64,000 nucleotides of DNA from Alphaproteobacteria bacterium (GTDB taxonomy: Bacteria > Pseudomonadota > Alphaproteobacteria > UBA6615), in NCBI GenBank assembly GCA_021774445.1, contig JAJFJA010000024.1, positions 1-64,000 on the forward strand. The letters are read 5' to 3'. This document shows, piece by piece, positions 43,604 to 51,993 of the stretch. The first letter of the stretch is position 1; each line of letters opens with the position of its first letter. Below the pieces are notes generated by a model. The model saw nothing but the letters and a program-made list of their open reading frames with translations, searched no databases and had not been told where the DNA came from. The translations under genes were made by a program, and so were the position numbers.

Positions 43604-45205
43604 TCAATCCATCGTCACCCAGCGGATCTCCAACAGGTTATCCGGCCGAATCTGGACATTGACGTTGTCCTGCATGGCGTAAACCAGAACCTGGTGATGC
43701 AACGGCACATAGAGCGTCTCATCCTTGATGCTTTTGTAGATCGCCTGCATCTTGCGGTCGCGGTCGGCCCCGTCGATGGTCGCTCGGGCATCGGCAATCG
43801 CCTGATCGAGGGCACTGTCCGAGTTGAGGGAGTAGTTGTAGATGCCTTCGCCGGCGTCATCATTGCGCGACATCAGCATCGTCTCCAGCATGTACAGGCC
43901 GTCGAAATAGGGCGAGTTGAAGCCCATCAGGAACATCGTCGAGTCCCGATCCCACAGCTTCGGAAAATACTGCGCTCGAGGCATCAGGTTCAGGGAGGCG
44001 TCGAGGCCAACCTGCGCCAGCATGGTCGTTACGGCCCGGCAGATCGCCTCGTCATTGATGTAACGGTTGTTCGGGCAGTCAAGCGTGAACGAGAAACCCT
44101 CCGGATAGCCGGCCTCCGCCAACAGACTTTTTGAAGCCGCCGGGTCATAGTCCGCGCGGGCGTCCAGGGAGGCGTCATAGCCCAGATTGCCTGGCGCCAA
44201 GATCTGCCCCGTCGGCGTGGCGTAACCGCGCATGACGGTGCGGACGATCGTGTCGGCGTCGATGGCTAGGTTGACGGCCTCACGCACCCGGACATCCTTG
44301 AACGGGTTCGCGCCGCCCGCATCGCCGTATTGCAGGGCGTCGCTGCCATGATCGAAGCCGAAGAACAGGGTCCGGAACTCGTCCGTCGTTTGCAGCTTTA
44401 GGTCGGGGTTCGCCGTCAGTTGGTCGACATTCTGACTAGGAACGGCGGTAATCAAGTCTAGATCGCCTGAGATCAGAGCGGCGACCCGCGTCGGGTCGCT
44501 GGACACCGGCTGGAATACGACCTCGTCGATGTCACCATCCAGCTCGCCCCAATAGTCGGCATTCCGGGTGAAGCTGCTGCGTGAGTCCGGCTCGCGTGCC
44601 TGTAGGACATAGGGGCCGGTGCCGTTGGCGTTGAGGACCGAGAAGGTCTCTTCCTGGTTTCCCAAATCCTGCGGCCGCTGCACATTGTTTGCTTCTGCCC
44701 AGTCCTTATCCATGACGAAGATGTAGGCGAGCTTATCGAGCAACAGCGGATCGGGCGTTTTGGTCACCACGTCGATCGTCAAGTCGTCGACAATCCGTGT
44801 TTCGGCGATGTTGGCGACAAAGCCCTTGAACTGCGACGTCTCCGCCTGCGCCCGTGCGATCGACAGCGCGACGTCGTCCGCACCAAACGCCGCGCCGTCG
44901 TGAAACTTGACGTCCGGTCGCAGAGAAAAGCGCCACACGGTGGGTTCGAGATTCTCCCACGATGTGGCCAATTGCGGTGCTTTGCGCAACGATTTGTCGC
45001 GCGTGATCAGCGCCTCATACACCATCGACAGCACGGAGATCGTCGTCTGAATGTTCTGTGCGTGCGGGTCCATGGTGCCGGCATCCGCCTGCGCGCCGAT
45101 ACGCAACGTCTTTGCTTCGGCGGGTCCGCCGAGGGCAACGGCCCCGGCAACGCCTATCGCGGCCAGCAGCGCCAATGGTTGGCGATTTGACTGTAGGTTA
45201 AGCAT
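43604..45205 (-). CDS. ABC transporter substrate-binding protein, family 5 (regulon II)
   Basis: 533 aa, ATG at 45205 preceded by CAGGAGGAACA. Signal peptide MLNLQSNRQPLALLAAIGVAGAVALGG with cleavage near AEA-KTLRIG is in the form expected, then QADAGTMDPHAQN, RPDVKFHDGAAFGADDV and GTGPYVLQAREP, all family-5 landmarks. It lies downstream of its two permeases in the operon. Cognate ATPases are probably OppD/OppF at 32.8-34.9 kb. Its mRNA ends with a strong hairpin, consistent with high expression. Confidence 0.93.
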   Translation of the reverse strand: MLNLQSNRQPLALLAAIGVAGAVALGGPAEAKTLRIGAQADAGTMDPHAQNIQTTISVLSMVYEALITRDKSLRKAPQLATSWENLEPTVWRFSLRPDVKFHDGAAFGADDVALSIARAQAETSQFKGFVANIAETRIVDDLTIDVVTKTPDPLLLDKLAYIFVMDKDWAEANNVQRPQDLGNQEETFSVLNANGTGPYVLQAREPDSRSSFTRNADYWGELDGDIDEVVFQPVSSDPTRVAALISGDLDLITAVPSQNVDQLTANPDLKLQTTDEFRTLFFGFDHGSDALQYGDAGGANPFKDVRVREAVNLAIDADTIVRTVMRGYATPTGQILAPGNLGYDASLDARADYDPAASKSLLAEAGYPEGFSFTLDCPNNRYINDEAICRAVTTMLAQVGLDASLNLMPRAQYFPKLWDRDSTMFLMGFNSPYFDGLYMLETMLMSRNDDAGEGIYNYSLNSDSALDQAIADARATIDGADRDRKMQAIYKSIKDETLYVPLHHQVLVYAMQDNVNVQIRPDNLLEIRWVTMD

Positions 45206-45308
45206 TGTCTTGTTCCTCCTGTTACAGCGTGGCTCTGAAGGCGCCGTTGCGCGGCGTCTTGTTATTCATTGCCGCGGTGGTGCGGCATGTGAGAACTGGG
45301 CGAGCCGA

Positions 45309-46262
45309 TCATTTCAGCCTCGGATTCAAGGCGTCTCGCAGAAAATCGCCGAGCAAGTTGATGCTGAGCACCAGGATCACCAAGGCACAGCCAGGCAGGA
45401 CTGCGATCCACCACTCGCCCGAGAATAGGAAGCCGTTGCCGATGCGGATAAGGGTGCCAAGCGACGGTTCCGTCGGCGGCACACCGAGGCCGACGAACGA
45501 CAGGGTTGCTTCCAGAATGACGGCAACCGCCAAGTGGATTGTGCCGATCACCAGCACGGATGTCAGCACGTTCGGCAGGATGTGCTTGATGAGGATACGC
45601 CAGGTCCGGATACCCATCAGCGTCGCGGCGGCGACATATTCGCGGTTGCGCTCGACCATCGTCGCGCCGCGCACCGGGCGGGCATACTGAACCCATCCCG
45701 ACAGGCCGATCGCCAGGATCAGGACGAACACCGCCGCTCGGTCGCGGTCCGCCTGGCCGAAAGCGGCGCGCGAAATGCCATCGACGATGACCGCGATCAG
45801 GATTGCCGGGAATGTCAGCTGAATGTCGGCGATGCGCATGGTTATGGTGTCGACCCAACCGCCGACGAACCCGGCGATTAGACCGAGGCTGACGCCGATC
45901 AACAAGGCCAGCAGAACGCCGGCGAGACCGACAAAAAGCGAAACACGGGCGCCGAATATGATTGCCGAAATCATGTCACGGCCCTGATCGTCGGTGCCGA
46001 GCAAGAAGCGTGGATCGCCGCCATCAAGCCAGACCGGCGGCAGAAACGCGTCTTGTAACCGGATCTGGGTCAAGTCGAACGCCTGATAAGGCGCCACGAG
46101 TTGAGGCGCCAAGCCGGCGATGGCGAACACGAGCAGGATGACCGCCGCGGCCATCGCTGTCGGATCGCGCGTGAAGTCATAGAGCAGGTCGCTCCGGCGC
46201 AGGCGGGCCAACAGCCCGCTTGTCGGCCGCATCGCTTCCAATGCCTGCTGCTCGCCTGCCAT
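45309..46262 (-). CDS. Peptide-type ABC permease, DppC/OppC (regulon II)
   Basis: 317 aa from the ATG at 46262 (MAGEQQALEAMRPTSGLLARL); the frame stays open to 47345 but that part overlaps the DppB gene and is not protein-like. Contains the OppC N-terminal segment, DDQGRDMISAIIFGARVSL, the EAA loop REYVAAATLMGIRTWRILIKHILPN, and ATLSFVGLGVPPTEPSLG. It starts 2 bases after the DppB stop codon region, so translation is coupled. Confidence 0.94.
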   Translation of the reverse strand: MAGEQQALEAMRPTSGLLARLRRSDLLYDFTRDPTAMAAAVILLVFAIAGLAPQLVAPYQAFDLTQIRLQDAFLPPVWLDGGDPRFLLGTDDQGRDMISAIIFGARVSLFVGLAGVLLALLIGVSLGLIAGFVGGWVDTITMRIADIQLTFPAILIAVIVDGISRAAFGQADRDRAAVFVLILAIGLSGWVQYARPVRGATMVERNREYVAAATLMGIRTWRILIKHILPNVLTSVLVIGTIHLAVAVILEATLSFVGLGVPPTEPSLGTLIRIGNGFLFSGEWWIAVLPGCALVILVLSINLLGDFLRDALNPRLK

Positions 46263-46264
46263 CG

Positions 46265-47248
46265 TCAACTCCGCGCGTTCTTCGAACGGCCGCGAAGGCG
46301 CGGATCGATGATGAGGTAGAGTGTGTCGACACACAGATTTATGGTGACGAACAGGGCGGCGATCAGGATCAGGTAGGCCGACATCATGGTGACGTCGGCG
46401 GCCGCGACCGATTGCAGAAACAGCAGCCCGAGCCCGGGCCATTGAAAGACCGCCTCGGTAATCACGGCAAAGGCGATGATTGAACCGAGCTGAAGGCCAA
46501 TGATCGTGATGACGGGGATTAGGGTATTGCGCAGCGCATGTCGGTAGTGGACGGCGCGGGCGGGCAGACCGCGCGCGCGGGCGAAGCGAATGAAGTCCGT
46601 GCGCACGACCTCCAACATCTCGGCGCGCACGAGCCGCATGATCATGGCGATTTGGAATACCGCCAAAGTCAACGCCGGCATGATGAGCGCCTTCAACCCG
46701 CTGATCGACAACAGGCCGGTTGACCACCAGCCCAGATCGACGGTCGCGCCGCGCCCGAACGACGGCAGCCAACCCAGCTTCACGGTGAAAACCCAGATCA
46801 ACAGCACACCCATGAAGAAGGACGGCAACGAGATCCCGAACAGCGAGATGGAAAGCAGCACGCGGCTTACAAATCGGCGACGGTTGAGCGCCGTGTAAAC
46901 GCCGGCCGGCACGCCGATGACGATGGCGATGAGCATGCCCGAGACCGCAAGTTCCACCGTGGCCGGCAAGCGCTCGATCAGCACGGCCTCGACGGACCGG
47001 CCAAGCCGGTAACTGATGCCGAAGTCGCCCTGGACGATATTTCCGAGGTAACTCAGGAACTGCAAAGCAAAGGGCCGGTCGAGGCCAAGGTCGGCACGCA
47101 ACGCCTGCCGCTGTGCTTCCGTCGAGTCGACACCCAGGATGGCGACAAGTGGATCGCCGAGGAACCGGAACATCACGAACGAAAGGGCCGTGACCACCAA
47201 CATGACGATCACCGCCTGACCAAGACGACGGGCGAGGAAGCTGATCAT
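46265..47248 (-). CDS. Peptide-type ABC permease, DppB/OppB (regulon II)
   Basis: 327 aa. MISFLARRLGQAVIVMLVVTALSFVMF is the standard DppB start; DLGLDRPFALQF, FGISYRLGRSVEAVL and the EAA loop IRFARARGLPARAVHYRHALRNTL follow. Six spans. Its ATG shares one base with the stop of the upstream aminotransferase (TGATG), indicating tight coupling of uptake and metabolism in one operon. Confidence 0.95.
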   Translation of the reverse strand: MISFLARRLGQAVIVMLVVTALSFVMFRFLGDPLVAILGVDSTEAQRQALRADLGLDRPFALQFLSYLGNIVQGDFGISYRLGRSVEAVLIERLPATVELAVSGMLIAIVIGVPAGVYTALNRRRFVSRVLLSISLFGISLPSFFMGVLLIWVFTVKLGWLPSFGRGATVDLGWWSTGLLSISGLKALIMPALTLAVFQIAMIMRLVRAEMLEVVRTDFIRFARARGLPARAVHYRHALRNTLIPVITIIGLQLGSIIAFAVITEAVFQWPGLGLLFLQSVAAADVTMMSAYLILIAALFVTINLCVDTLYLIIDPRLRGRSKNARS

Positions 47249-48429
47249 CAGGCCGGCTCCCGCAGTGCCGTCGCGCCGGCGGCCGCCAGCGTCGCCTGCA
47301 GCATCGCCGGCAGGTCGGTGAAATCCTGTGCATCGTTATAGGCATGCACGGAGAGGCGCAGCCACAGCCGGCCGGCCAGCGGTATCACCAGAGCCTCGAC
47401 ACGATGATCAAACCAAAGGCGGTCGCGAATTTGCCCGGCGTTCTGGGCGGTCGCCGGCAGATCACCGGGCAGGCGCATGCTGACCATGGCACCAAATTGC
47501 GCCGCTGGGCCGGCCAATACGGTGTTCATTTCACCGGCCAGCGCGGCGCCGGCGGTCGCGGCCAGGGTTGCGTTGCGCCGCCGCAGCGCGTGCCCGCCAA
47601 GGCGATGGTGAAAGTCGATGGCCGCCGCGGCGCACAGCCAGGCGGACGGGTCGCGCGTGCCGATCTTGCCGAACTCGGCCGCGAGCCCCTGGCCGTAGGC
47701 ATGCGAGATCGTGGTTGGGTGAATCTCCGCAGCTTGTGCACCGGCGGTGAGGAAGGCCAGCCCCTTGGGCGCACACAGCCATTTGTGGCCATTGCCGACG
47801 TACCAATCGGCGTCGATTTCGTCGACGGCCAGGTCGATATGGCCCGGTGCATGCGCGCCGTCCACAAGGACCGGGATGTTTCGGGACCGACAGAGGCGGA
47901 CGACGTCACGCACTGGGAATCGCAGCGCCGACGGCGAGGCAATGTGGTCGATCACCACCAGCTTGGTCCGCTCGTCAAGCACCGCTGCGATCGCGCGCGT
48001 GACCTCGGCGCCATCGCGCAGCGGCAGCGCGACCGGCGCCTCGACAACGGTCGCACCGCTGCGCTCAGCGACAAAACGCAAAGTCGTACGCACGGCGTTG
48101 TAAACGTGATCGGTGGTGACGATGCGGTCGCCGGGGGCGAATGTCAGCGAACGCAGCACCGCGTTGATACCGCTGGTGGTATTCTCCAGCAGGACGGTTC
48201 GCTCCGCCGTCGCGCCGACGAAATCCGCCATTGCGCCCGCCGCCTCACGGATCAGACCGGGCAGATCGTCCATGAAAAAGCGGACGGGCTGCGCCTCCAT
48301 ACGGATGCGCCAATGGTCTTGCCTGCGAAACAGCTCACGCGGCGTCGCGCCATAGGCGCCGTGATTGAGGAAGACCATATTGTCGTCGAGCGCCCAGAGA
48401 TGGCGCAGAGCGCGACCATACTCGATCAT
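47248..48429 (-). CDS. PLP-dependent class V aminotransferase, isopenicillin-N-epimerase/cysteine-desulfurase-like
   Basis: 393 aa. FLNHGAYGATPRELF start, ENTTSGINAVLRSL near 82-95, D190 (VLVDGAHAPGHIDL) and Schiff-base K216 (VGNGHKWLCAPKG) are diagnostic of the epimerase/NifS-like branch. Such proteins include desulfurases, epimerases and lyases acting on amino acids. No iron-sulfur assembly genes are near, so a catabolic role with the Gfo/Idh/MocA oxidoreductase, whose stop it overlaps by 4 bases, is more likely. The reaction is unknown. Confidence 0.88.
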   Translation of the reverse strand: MIEYGRALRHLWALDDNMVFLNHGAYGATPRELFRRQDHWRIRMEAQPVRFFMDDLPGLIREAAGAMADFVGATAERTVLLENTTSGINAVLRSLTFAPGDRIVTTDHVYNAVRTTLRFVAERSGATVVEAPVALPLRDGAEVTRAIAAVLDERTKLVVIDHIASPSALRFPVRDVVRLCRSRNIPVLVDGAHAPGHIDLAVDEIDADWYVGNGHKWLCAPKGLAFLTAGAQAAEIHPTTISHAYGQGLAAEFGKIGTRDPSAWLCAAAAIDFHHRLGGHALRRRNATLAATAGAALAGEMNTVLAGPAAQFGAMVSMRLPGDLPATAQNAGQIRDRLWFDHRVEALVIPLAGRLWLRLSVHAYNDAQDFTDLPAMLQATLAAAGATALREPA

Positions 48430-49415
48430 GCGGCGACCTCTACCGGGGCGGCCACGGTCCCGCCCTCTACGACCGAGCGGCTAACGCTCTCGAAGGCCGC
48501 TATACCCCAAAGAACTTCGTTGAGGGGTACCGGGTAGGCGGCATGCCCGGCGATGGCATCCGCATAGGCTTCGAGCTCGGCCCGCGCCGTGTCTACCGTC
48601 GCAAACGTCCTTGTCTCGGCCTCGCCGTGAACCGGCGTGAACACCAACGTCTCCGGGTCACGCAGTTCGGCACTGCCGGCCGTGCCGAAGAGTTTGAGGC
48701 GGAAATCCGCTGCCGTTGCCATCAACGTGACGAGCGACGCCGCCGCCCCCGACTGGCTGACCAGGATCGCCGTTGTCGTATCGTCCATGGGAACGTCGAG
48801 GACCTGCCGCGACGAGTAGGCCGTCACGTGCTTTATCGGCCCGAGCAATTGGACGATTGTGTCGAGCATGTGGATGCCGGCGCCCGCCATCCCGCCGGCC
48901 GGACTCTCGCCGGGCGCGACGCGCCATAAGTCGGCGGCGTATTTTCCAGCGACATTGCCGGAGTAGTTAGCCTCCGCGAACAAGATCCGGCCGAGCCGGC
49001 CATCGCGCACCGCCGCCGCAAGTTCGATGATCGCTGGCAGGAAGCGGCGATTGTGGCCGACGGCGCAGACGATCCCCGCTGCTGATGCCGCAGCGACCGC
49101 TCGCTCGGCGTCGGCGAAAGTCAGGGTGAATGGCTTCTCGACGAAGACTGGTTTCCCGGCCTCGGCGCAGGCGACGATCTGCTGGGCGTGGAGCGAGTGC
49201 GGCGTCGCCAGGACGATGCCGTCGATGCGGGGGTCATCCAACGCCGCTGCCAAGTCGGGCAACAGCGCGAGGCCGAGACGATTGGCGACGGCACCCACGC
49301 GCTCCGGCGAGCGGCTGACAACATGGGTGAACCGCACCCGATCGCTCTTGTCCTGTACGGACTCGACCAGGGTCAGTCCCCAACGTCCCAGGCCCACGAT
49401 TGCCAGATCGATCAC
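48426..49415 (-). CDS. Gfo/Idh/MocA-family oxidoreductase
   Basis: 329 aa. Nucleotide-binding VGLGRWGLTLVESV at the N-terminus, the diagnostic FVEKPFTL near 90, and a C-terminal alpha/beta substrate domain with GAGIHMLDTIVQLLGP (the conserved dinucleotide/substrate His). Oxidises or reduces a sugar- or polyol-like hydroxyl, or an imine. First gene of the long minus-strand regulon II operon, about 118 bases downstream of the regulon II operator. Confidence 0.92.
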   Translation of the reverse strand: MIDLAIVGLGRWGLTLVESVQDKSDRVRFTHVVSRSPERVGAVANRLGLALLPDLAAALDDPRIDGIVLATPHSLHAQQIVACAEAGKPVFVEKPFTLTFADAERAVAAASAAGIVCAVGHNRRFLPAIIELAAAVRDGRLGRILFAEANYSGNVAGKYAADLWRVAPGESPAGGMAGAGIHMLDTIVQLLGPIKHVTAYSSRQVLDVPMDDTTTAILVSQSGAAASLVTLMATAADFRLKLFGTAGSAELRDPETLVFTPVHGEAETRTFATVDTARAELEAYADAIAGHAAYPVPLNEVLWGIAAFESVSRSVVEGGTVAAPVEVAA

Positions 49416-49532
49416 GTTGCGTGCTGCTCCTCGTCCACGTTGTGCAGCCGCACCCTGGCCGCGTCGCGCACGGCGGTAGTCCCAGATTGACGGCGCTCCA
49501 GCGCGACTACCGGCAATTGGACAACAAGTTAG

Positions 49533-49545
49533 ATTGTATTACAAG
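49533..49545. promoter_or_regulatory. Regulon II operator candidate, copy 2
   Basis: ATTGTATTACAAG, identical to 34896-34908, followed directly by TATACAA so that TTGTAT and ATACAA form a second inverted repeat. It is about 118 bases upstream of the Gfo/Idh/MocA start, in the gap after the hydantoinase gene. Confidence 0.6.
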
Positions 49546-49604
49546 TATACAAACCTATCGGGCCGCCATTTTGTGCTGACGGGCGATCCTCGCCTACCGC
49601 GTCG

Positions 49605-51068
49605 TCAACGATTACCGGTCGGATCGAACCCATCGGTAGCTGCCCATCGCGGTCCGGCGGCCGGCCTCGCCGGCTCGGGCAGATCACAGGGTAGAAACTG
49701 GCCGCGGCCGCGGCTGGCCGCCACGTCGCCATCGTCGACGATGACCTCGCCGCGGGAGATGACGGTCGTCGGCCAGCCCTGCAATGTCATGCCCTCATAG
49801 GGCGTGTAGTCCATATTCTCGTGTAAAAGGTCGAGCGTGACCGTCGTCTCTCTGCTTTGGTCCCAAATGGCGATGTCGGCGTCGGCGCCGACGGCGATCG
49901 TGCCCTTGCGGGGATAGAGGCCATAAAGCTTGGCCGCATTTGTTGCCGTTAGCTCGACGAAATGGGACATGGAGATACGTCCCTTCATGACACCCTCCGA
50001 GAACAGCAGCGGTAGCCGCAGCTCGATTCCCGGCACGCCGTTTGCCACCGTCTTGAAGGTTGTCCGGTCGCCCGCCCGCAGTTTGCCCTCCGGGTCGTCG
50101 TACCGGTAGGGCGCGTGGTCGGAGGAAAATACCTGAAACACGCGGGACTGGAGGCCGCGCCAGACCGCCTCTTGGTTCGCCTTGTCGCGCGGCGGCGGGC
50201 TACACATGCACATGGCACCGGCGAAGCCGGGTTGATCCATGTCGGCGGCGGTGAGGAAAAGATATTGCGGGCAGGTCTCGCCGTAGACACGAAGTCCCTT
50301 GGACTGAGCCCAGCGGATCTGTTCGATTGCCTCGTGGCCGGACACATGGACGATGAGCAGCGGCACATCGACGATTTCGGCCAGAGATATGGCGCGGTGA
50401 GTGGCCTCGCGCTCGGCGACGGCGGCGTGGGCGACGCCATGATACTTTGGCGCTGCGTGCCCAGCCGCCAGCAAGCGCTCACTTAGCCAGGCGATGATAT
50501 CGTGATTCTCGGCATGGACCATGACCATGGCGCCCTCACGCCGCGCCACCGCCAACACCTCGAGGATCTGCCGGTCATCGAGTTTCAACGACTCATATGT
50601 CGTATAGATCTTGAACGACGTGTAGCCGTCCTTGATCAAGGCCGGCAGCTCCTGGCCAAGCACGGCCGCCGTCGGGTCTGAGATGATGAGGTGAAAGGCG
50701 TAGTCGATTACCGCCTTGGCCTCGGCCCGCGCGTGGTAGTCCTGGACCACCCGGCGCAAGGACTGGCCTTTGTACTGGGCGGCGAAGGGGATGATTGTCG
50801 TGGTGCCGCCGCAGGCCGCGGCAACGGTGCCGCTGCAAAAATCGTCGGCGGTCCACACCCCCATGGATGACTCTTGCTCGATGTGACAGTGGCTATCGAT
50901 ACCACCGGGCAAGATCCATTTCCCGGTGGCATCGATGGTGTCGGCACCATCGGCGAAGTCGCGGCCGAGGGCGACGATACGGCCATCTTTGATGGCGACA
51001 TCGCACTCGGTCACATCGGTTGCGCTGACCACCGAACCGCCACGGATAACGAGATCGTAGTCAGTCAT
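49605..51068 (-). CDS. Dihydropyrimidinase/D-hydantoinase-like amidohydrolase
   Basis: 487 aa from the ATG at 51068 (MTDYDLVIRGGSVVSA); a TTG seven codons upstream is less likely. Binuclear-metal ligands: H60-C-H62 in GGIDSHCHIEQ, carbamylated K153 (YTSFKIYTTYE), H185 (MVHAENHD), a His in IVHVSGHEA, and D in SSDHAPYR. It opens cyclic ureides or imides such as hydantoins or dihydropyrimidines. It starts 4 bases after the DapA-like stop and ends the DAO, DapA-like, hydantoinase operon. Confidence 0.92.
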   Translation of the reverse strand: MTDYDLVIRGGSVVSATDVTECDVAIKDGRIVALGRDFADGADTIDATGKWILPGGIDSHCHIEQESSMGVWTADDFCSGTVAAACGGTTTIIPFAAQYKGQSLRRVVQDYHARAEAKAVIDYAFHLIISDPTAAVLGQELPALIKDGYTSFKIYTTYESLKLDDRQILEVLAVARREGAMVMVHAENHDIIAWLSERLLAAGHAAPKYHGVAHAAVAEREATHRAISLAEIVDVPLLIVHVSGHEAIEQIRWAQSKGLRVYGETCPQYLFLTAADMDQPGFAGAMCMCSPPPRDKANQEAVWRGLQSRVFQVFSSDHAPYRYDDPEGKLRAGDRTTFKTVANGVPGIELRLPLLFSEGVMKGRISMSHFVELTATNAAKLYGLYPRKGTIAVGADADIAIWDQSRETTVTLDLLHENMDYTPYEGMTLQGWPTTVISRGEVIVDDGDVAASRGRGQFLPCDLPEPARPAAGPRWAATDGFDPTGNR

Positions 51069-51072
51069 GTCG

Positions 51073-51993
51073 CTATCCACTCCGCTCAACCCGCGCCATC
51101 AGGCGGTCGAGTTCGGCGATGTCCGTGGCGGTTAACTGGTAGGCCGGCTGGCGCGCCGTCGCCGTCCGCAAGGCGCCGCGACGGCGCAGGATTTCCTTGC
51201 GTATCGCGAGTCCGAAGCCGGGCTGCTGTTCGTGCCGGTTTAGCGGAATGTAGCGGTCGAACAGATCCTCGGCGGCGTCTTCCGACCCGGCGGAGAATAG
51301 CTTGTAGACCTCGGCTAACACATCGGGAAAGGCGAAGCCGGTCATCGCGCCATCGGCGCCGCGGCGCAATTCCTGGGGCAGGAATAGACCGTTGTTGCCG
51401 GTCAATATGCTGACGCGGCGGGCACCGTCGCGGCCTTCGTCTTCGCGGATCCGCGTCAACTTCGCCAGCCCCGGCCAGTCCTCGTGCTTGAGCATGACCA
51501 ACTGCGGGAATGCGTCAACCATCCGGCGCCATAGGGCCGCCGAGAGATATACGCCGCTGGCCTGGGGGTAGTCCTGATAGACGACGGGAACGTCGTTGCC
51601 GAGAGTCTCGAACGCCTGCCCAAAGTAGTCATAGATCGCGCCATCATGCTTCAGTCCCGACATGGGCTGGAGCATGACGCCGGCGGCGCCCAGTTCCATG
51701 GACTCTTGCGCTAGCGATTTGATCACCGTCAGGGCGGTATGGGTGACGCCGACGATTACCGGGACGCGGCCATCGACACAGTGCAAGACGCGCGCGACGA
51801 ATTTGCTGGCCTCGGCCTCGGTCATCTTGGTGGCCTCGCCCATCACGCCAAGGATGGTGATCCCGGCCACGCCGCACCGGAGATAAAAGTCGACAAGCTG
51901 ATCTGTTGCCGCGAGATCGAGGGTCCCATCCTCGCCGAACGGGGTCGCCGAAATCACGAACACGCCCTTCGCATCCTCGTTCAGCTTCCTCAT
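51073..51993 (-). CDS. DapA/N-acetylneuraminate-lyase-family aldolase
   Basis: 306 aa from the ATG at 51993, confirmed by ATGA overlap with the oxidoreductase stop. Schiff-base K169 (VMLKHED) and the proton-relay Y139 (VVYQDYP) are in place, and the family GVMGEATKMTEAE block near 49-61 stands where GTTGE is usual. Class I aldolase/lyase releasing or using pyruvate or a related oxo acid. In catabolic clusters such paralogs act on keto-deoxy sugars or hydroxy-oxo acids, not on lysine synthesis. The operon suggests it works after the DAO-type oxidase or on the ring-opened product. Confidence 0.9.
   Translation of the reverse strand: MRKLNEDAKGVFVISATPFGEDGTLDLAATDQLVDFYLRCGVAGITILGVMGEATKMTEAEASKFVARVLHCVDGRVPVIVGVTHTALTVIKSLAQESMELGAAGVMLQPMSGLKHDGAIYDYFGQAFETLGNDVPVVYQDYPQASGVYLSAALWRRMVDAFPQLVMLKHEDWPGLAKLTRIREDEGRDGARRVSILTGNNGLFLPQELRRGADGAMTGFAFPDVLAEVYKLFSAGSEDAAEDLFDRYIPLNRHEQQPGFGLAIRKEILRRRGALRTATARQPAYQLTATDIAELDRLMARVERSG

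Noticed and set aside
46263..47345. Apparent 361-codon N-terminal extension of the DppC permease
   Set aside because: Out-of-frame reading of the DppB gene; normal OppC length begins at 46262.
47344..48537. Long plus-strand open frame (397 codons) opposite the class V aminotransferase
   Set aside because: Antisense shadow; the minus-strand aminotransferase has intact PLP motifs.
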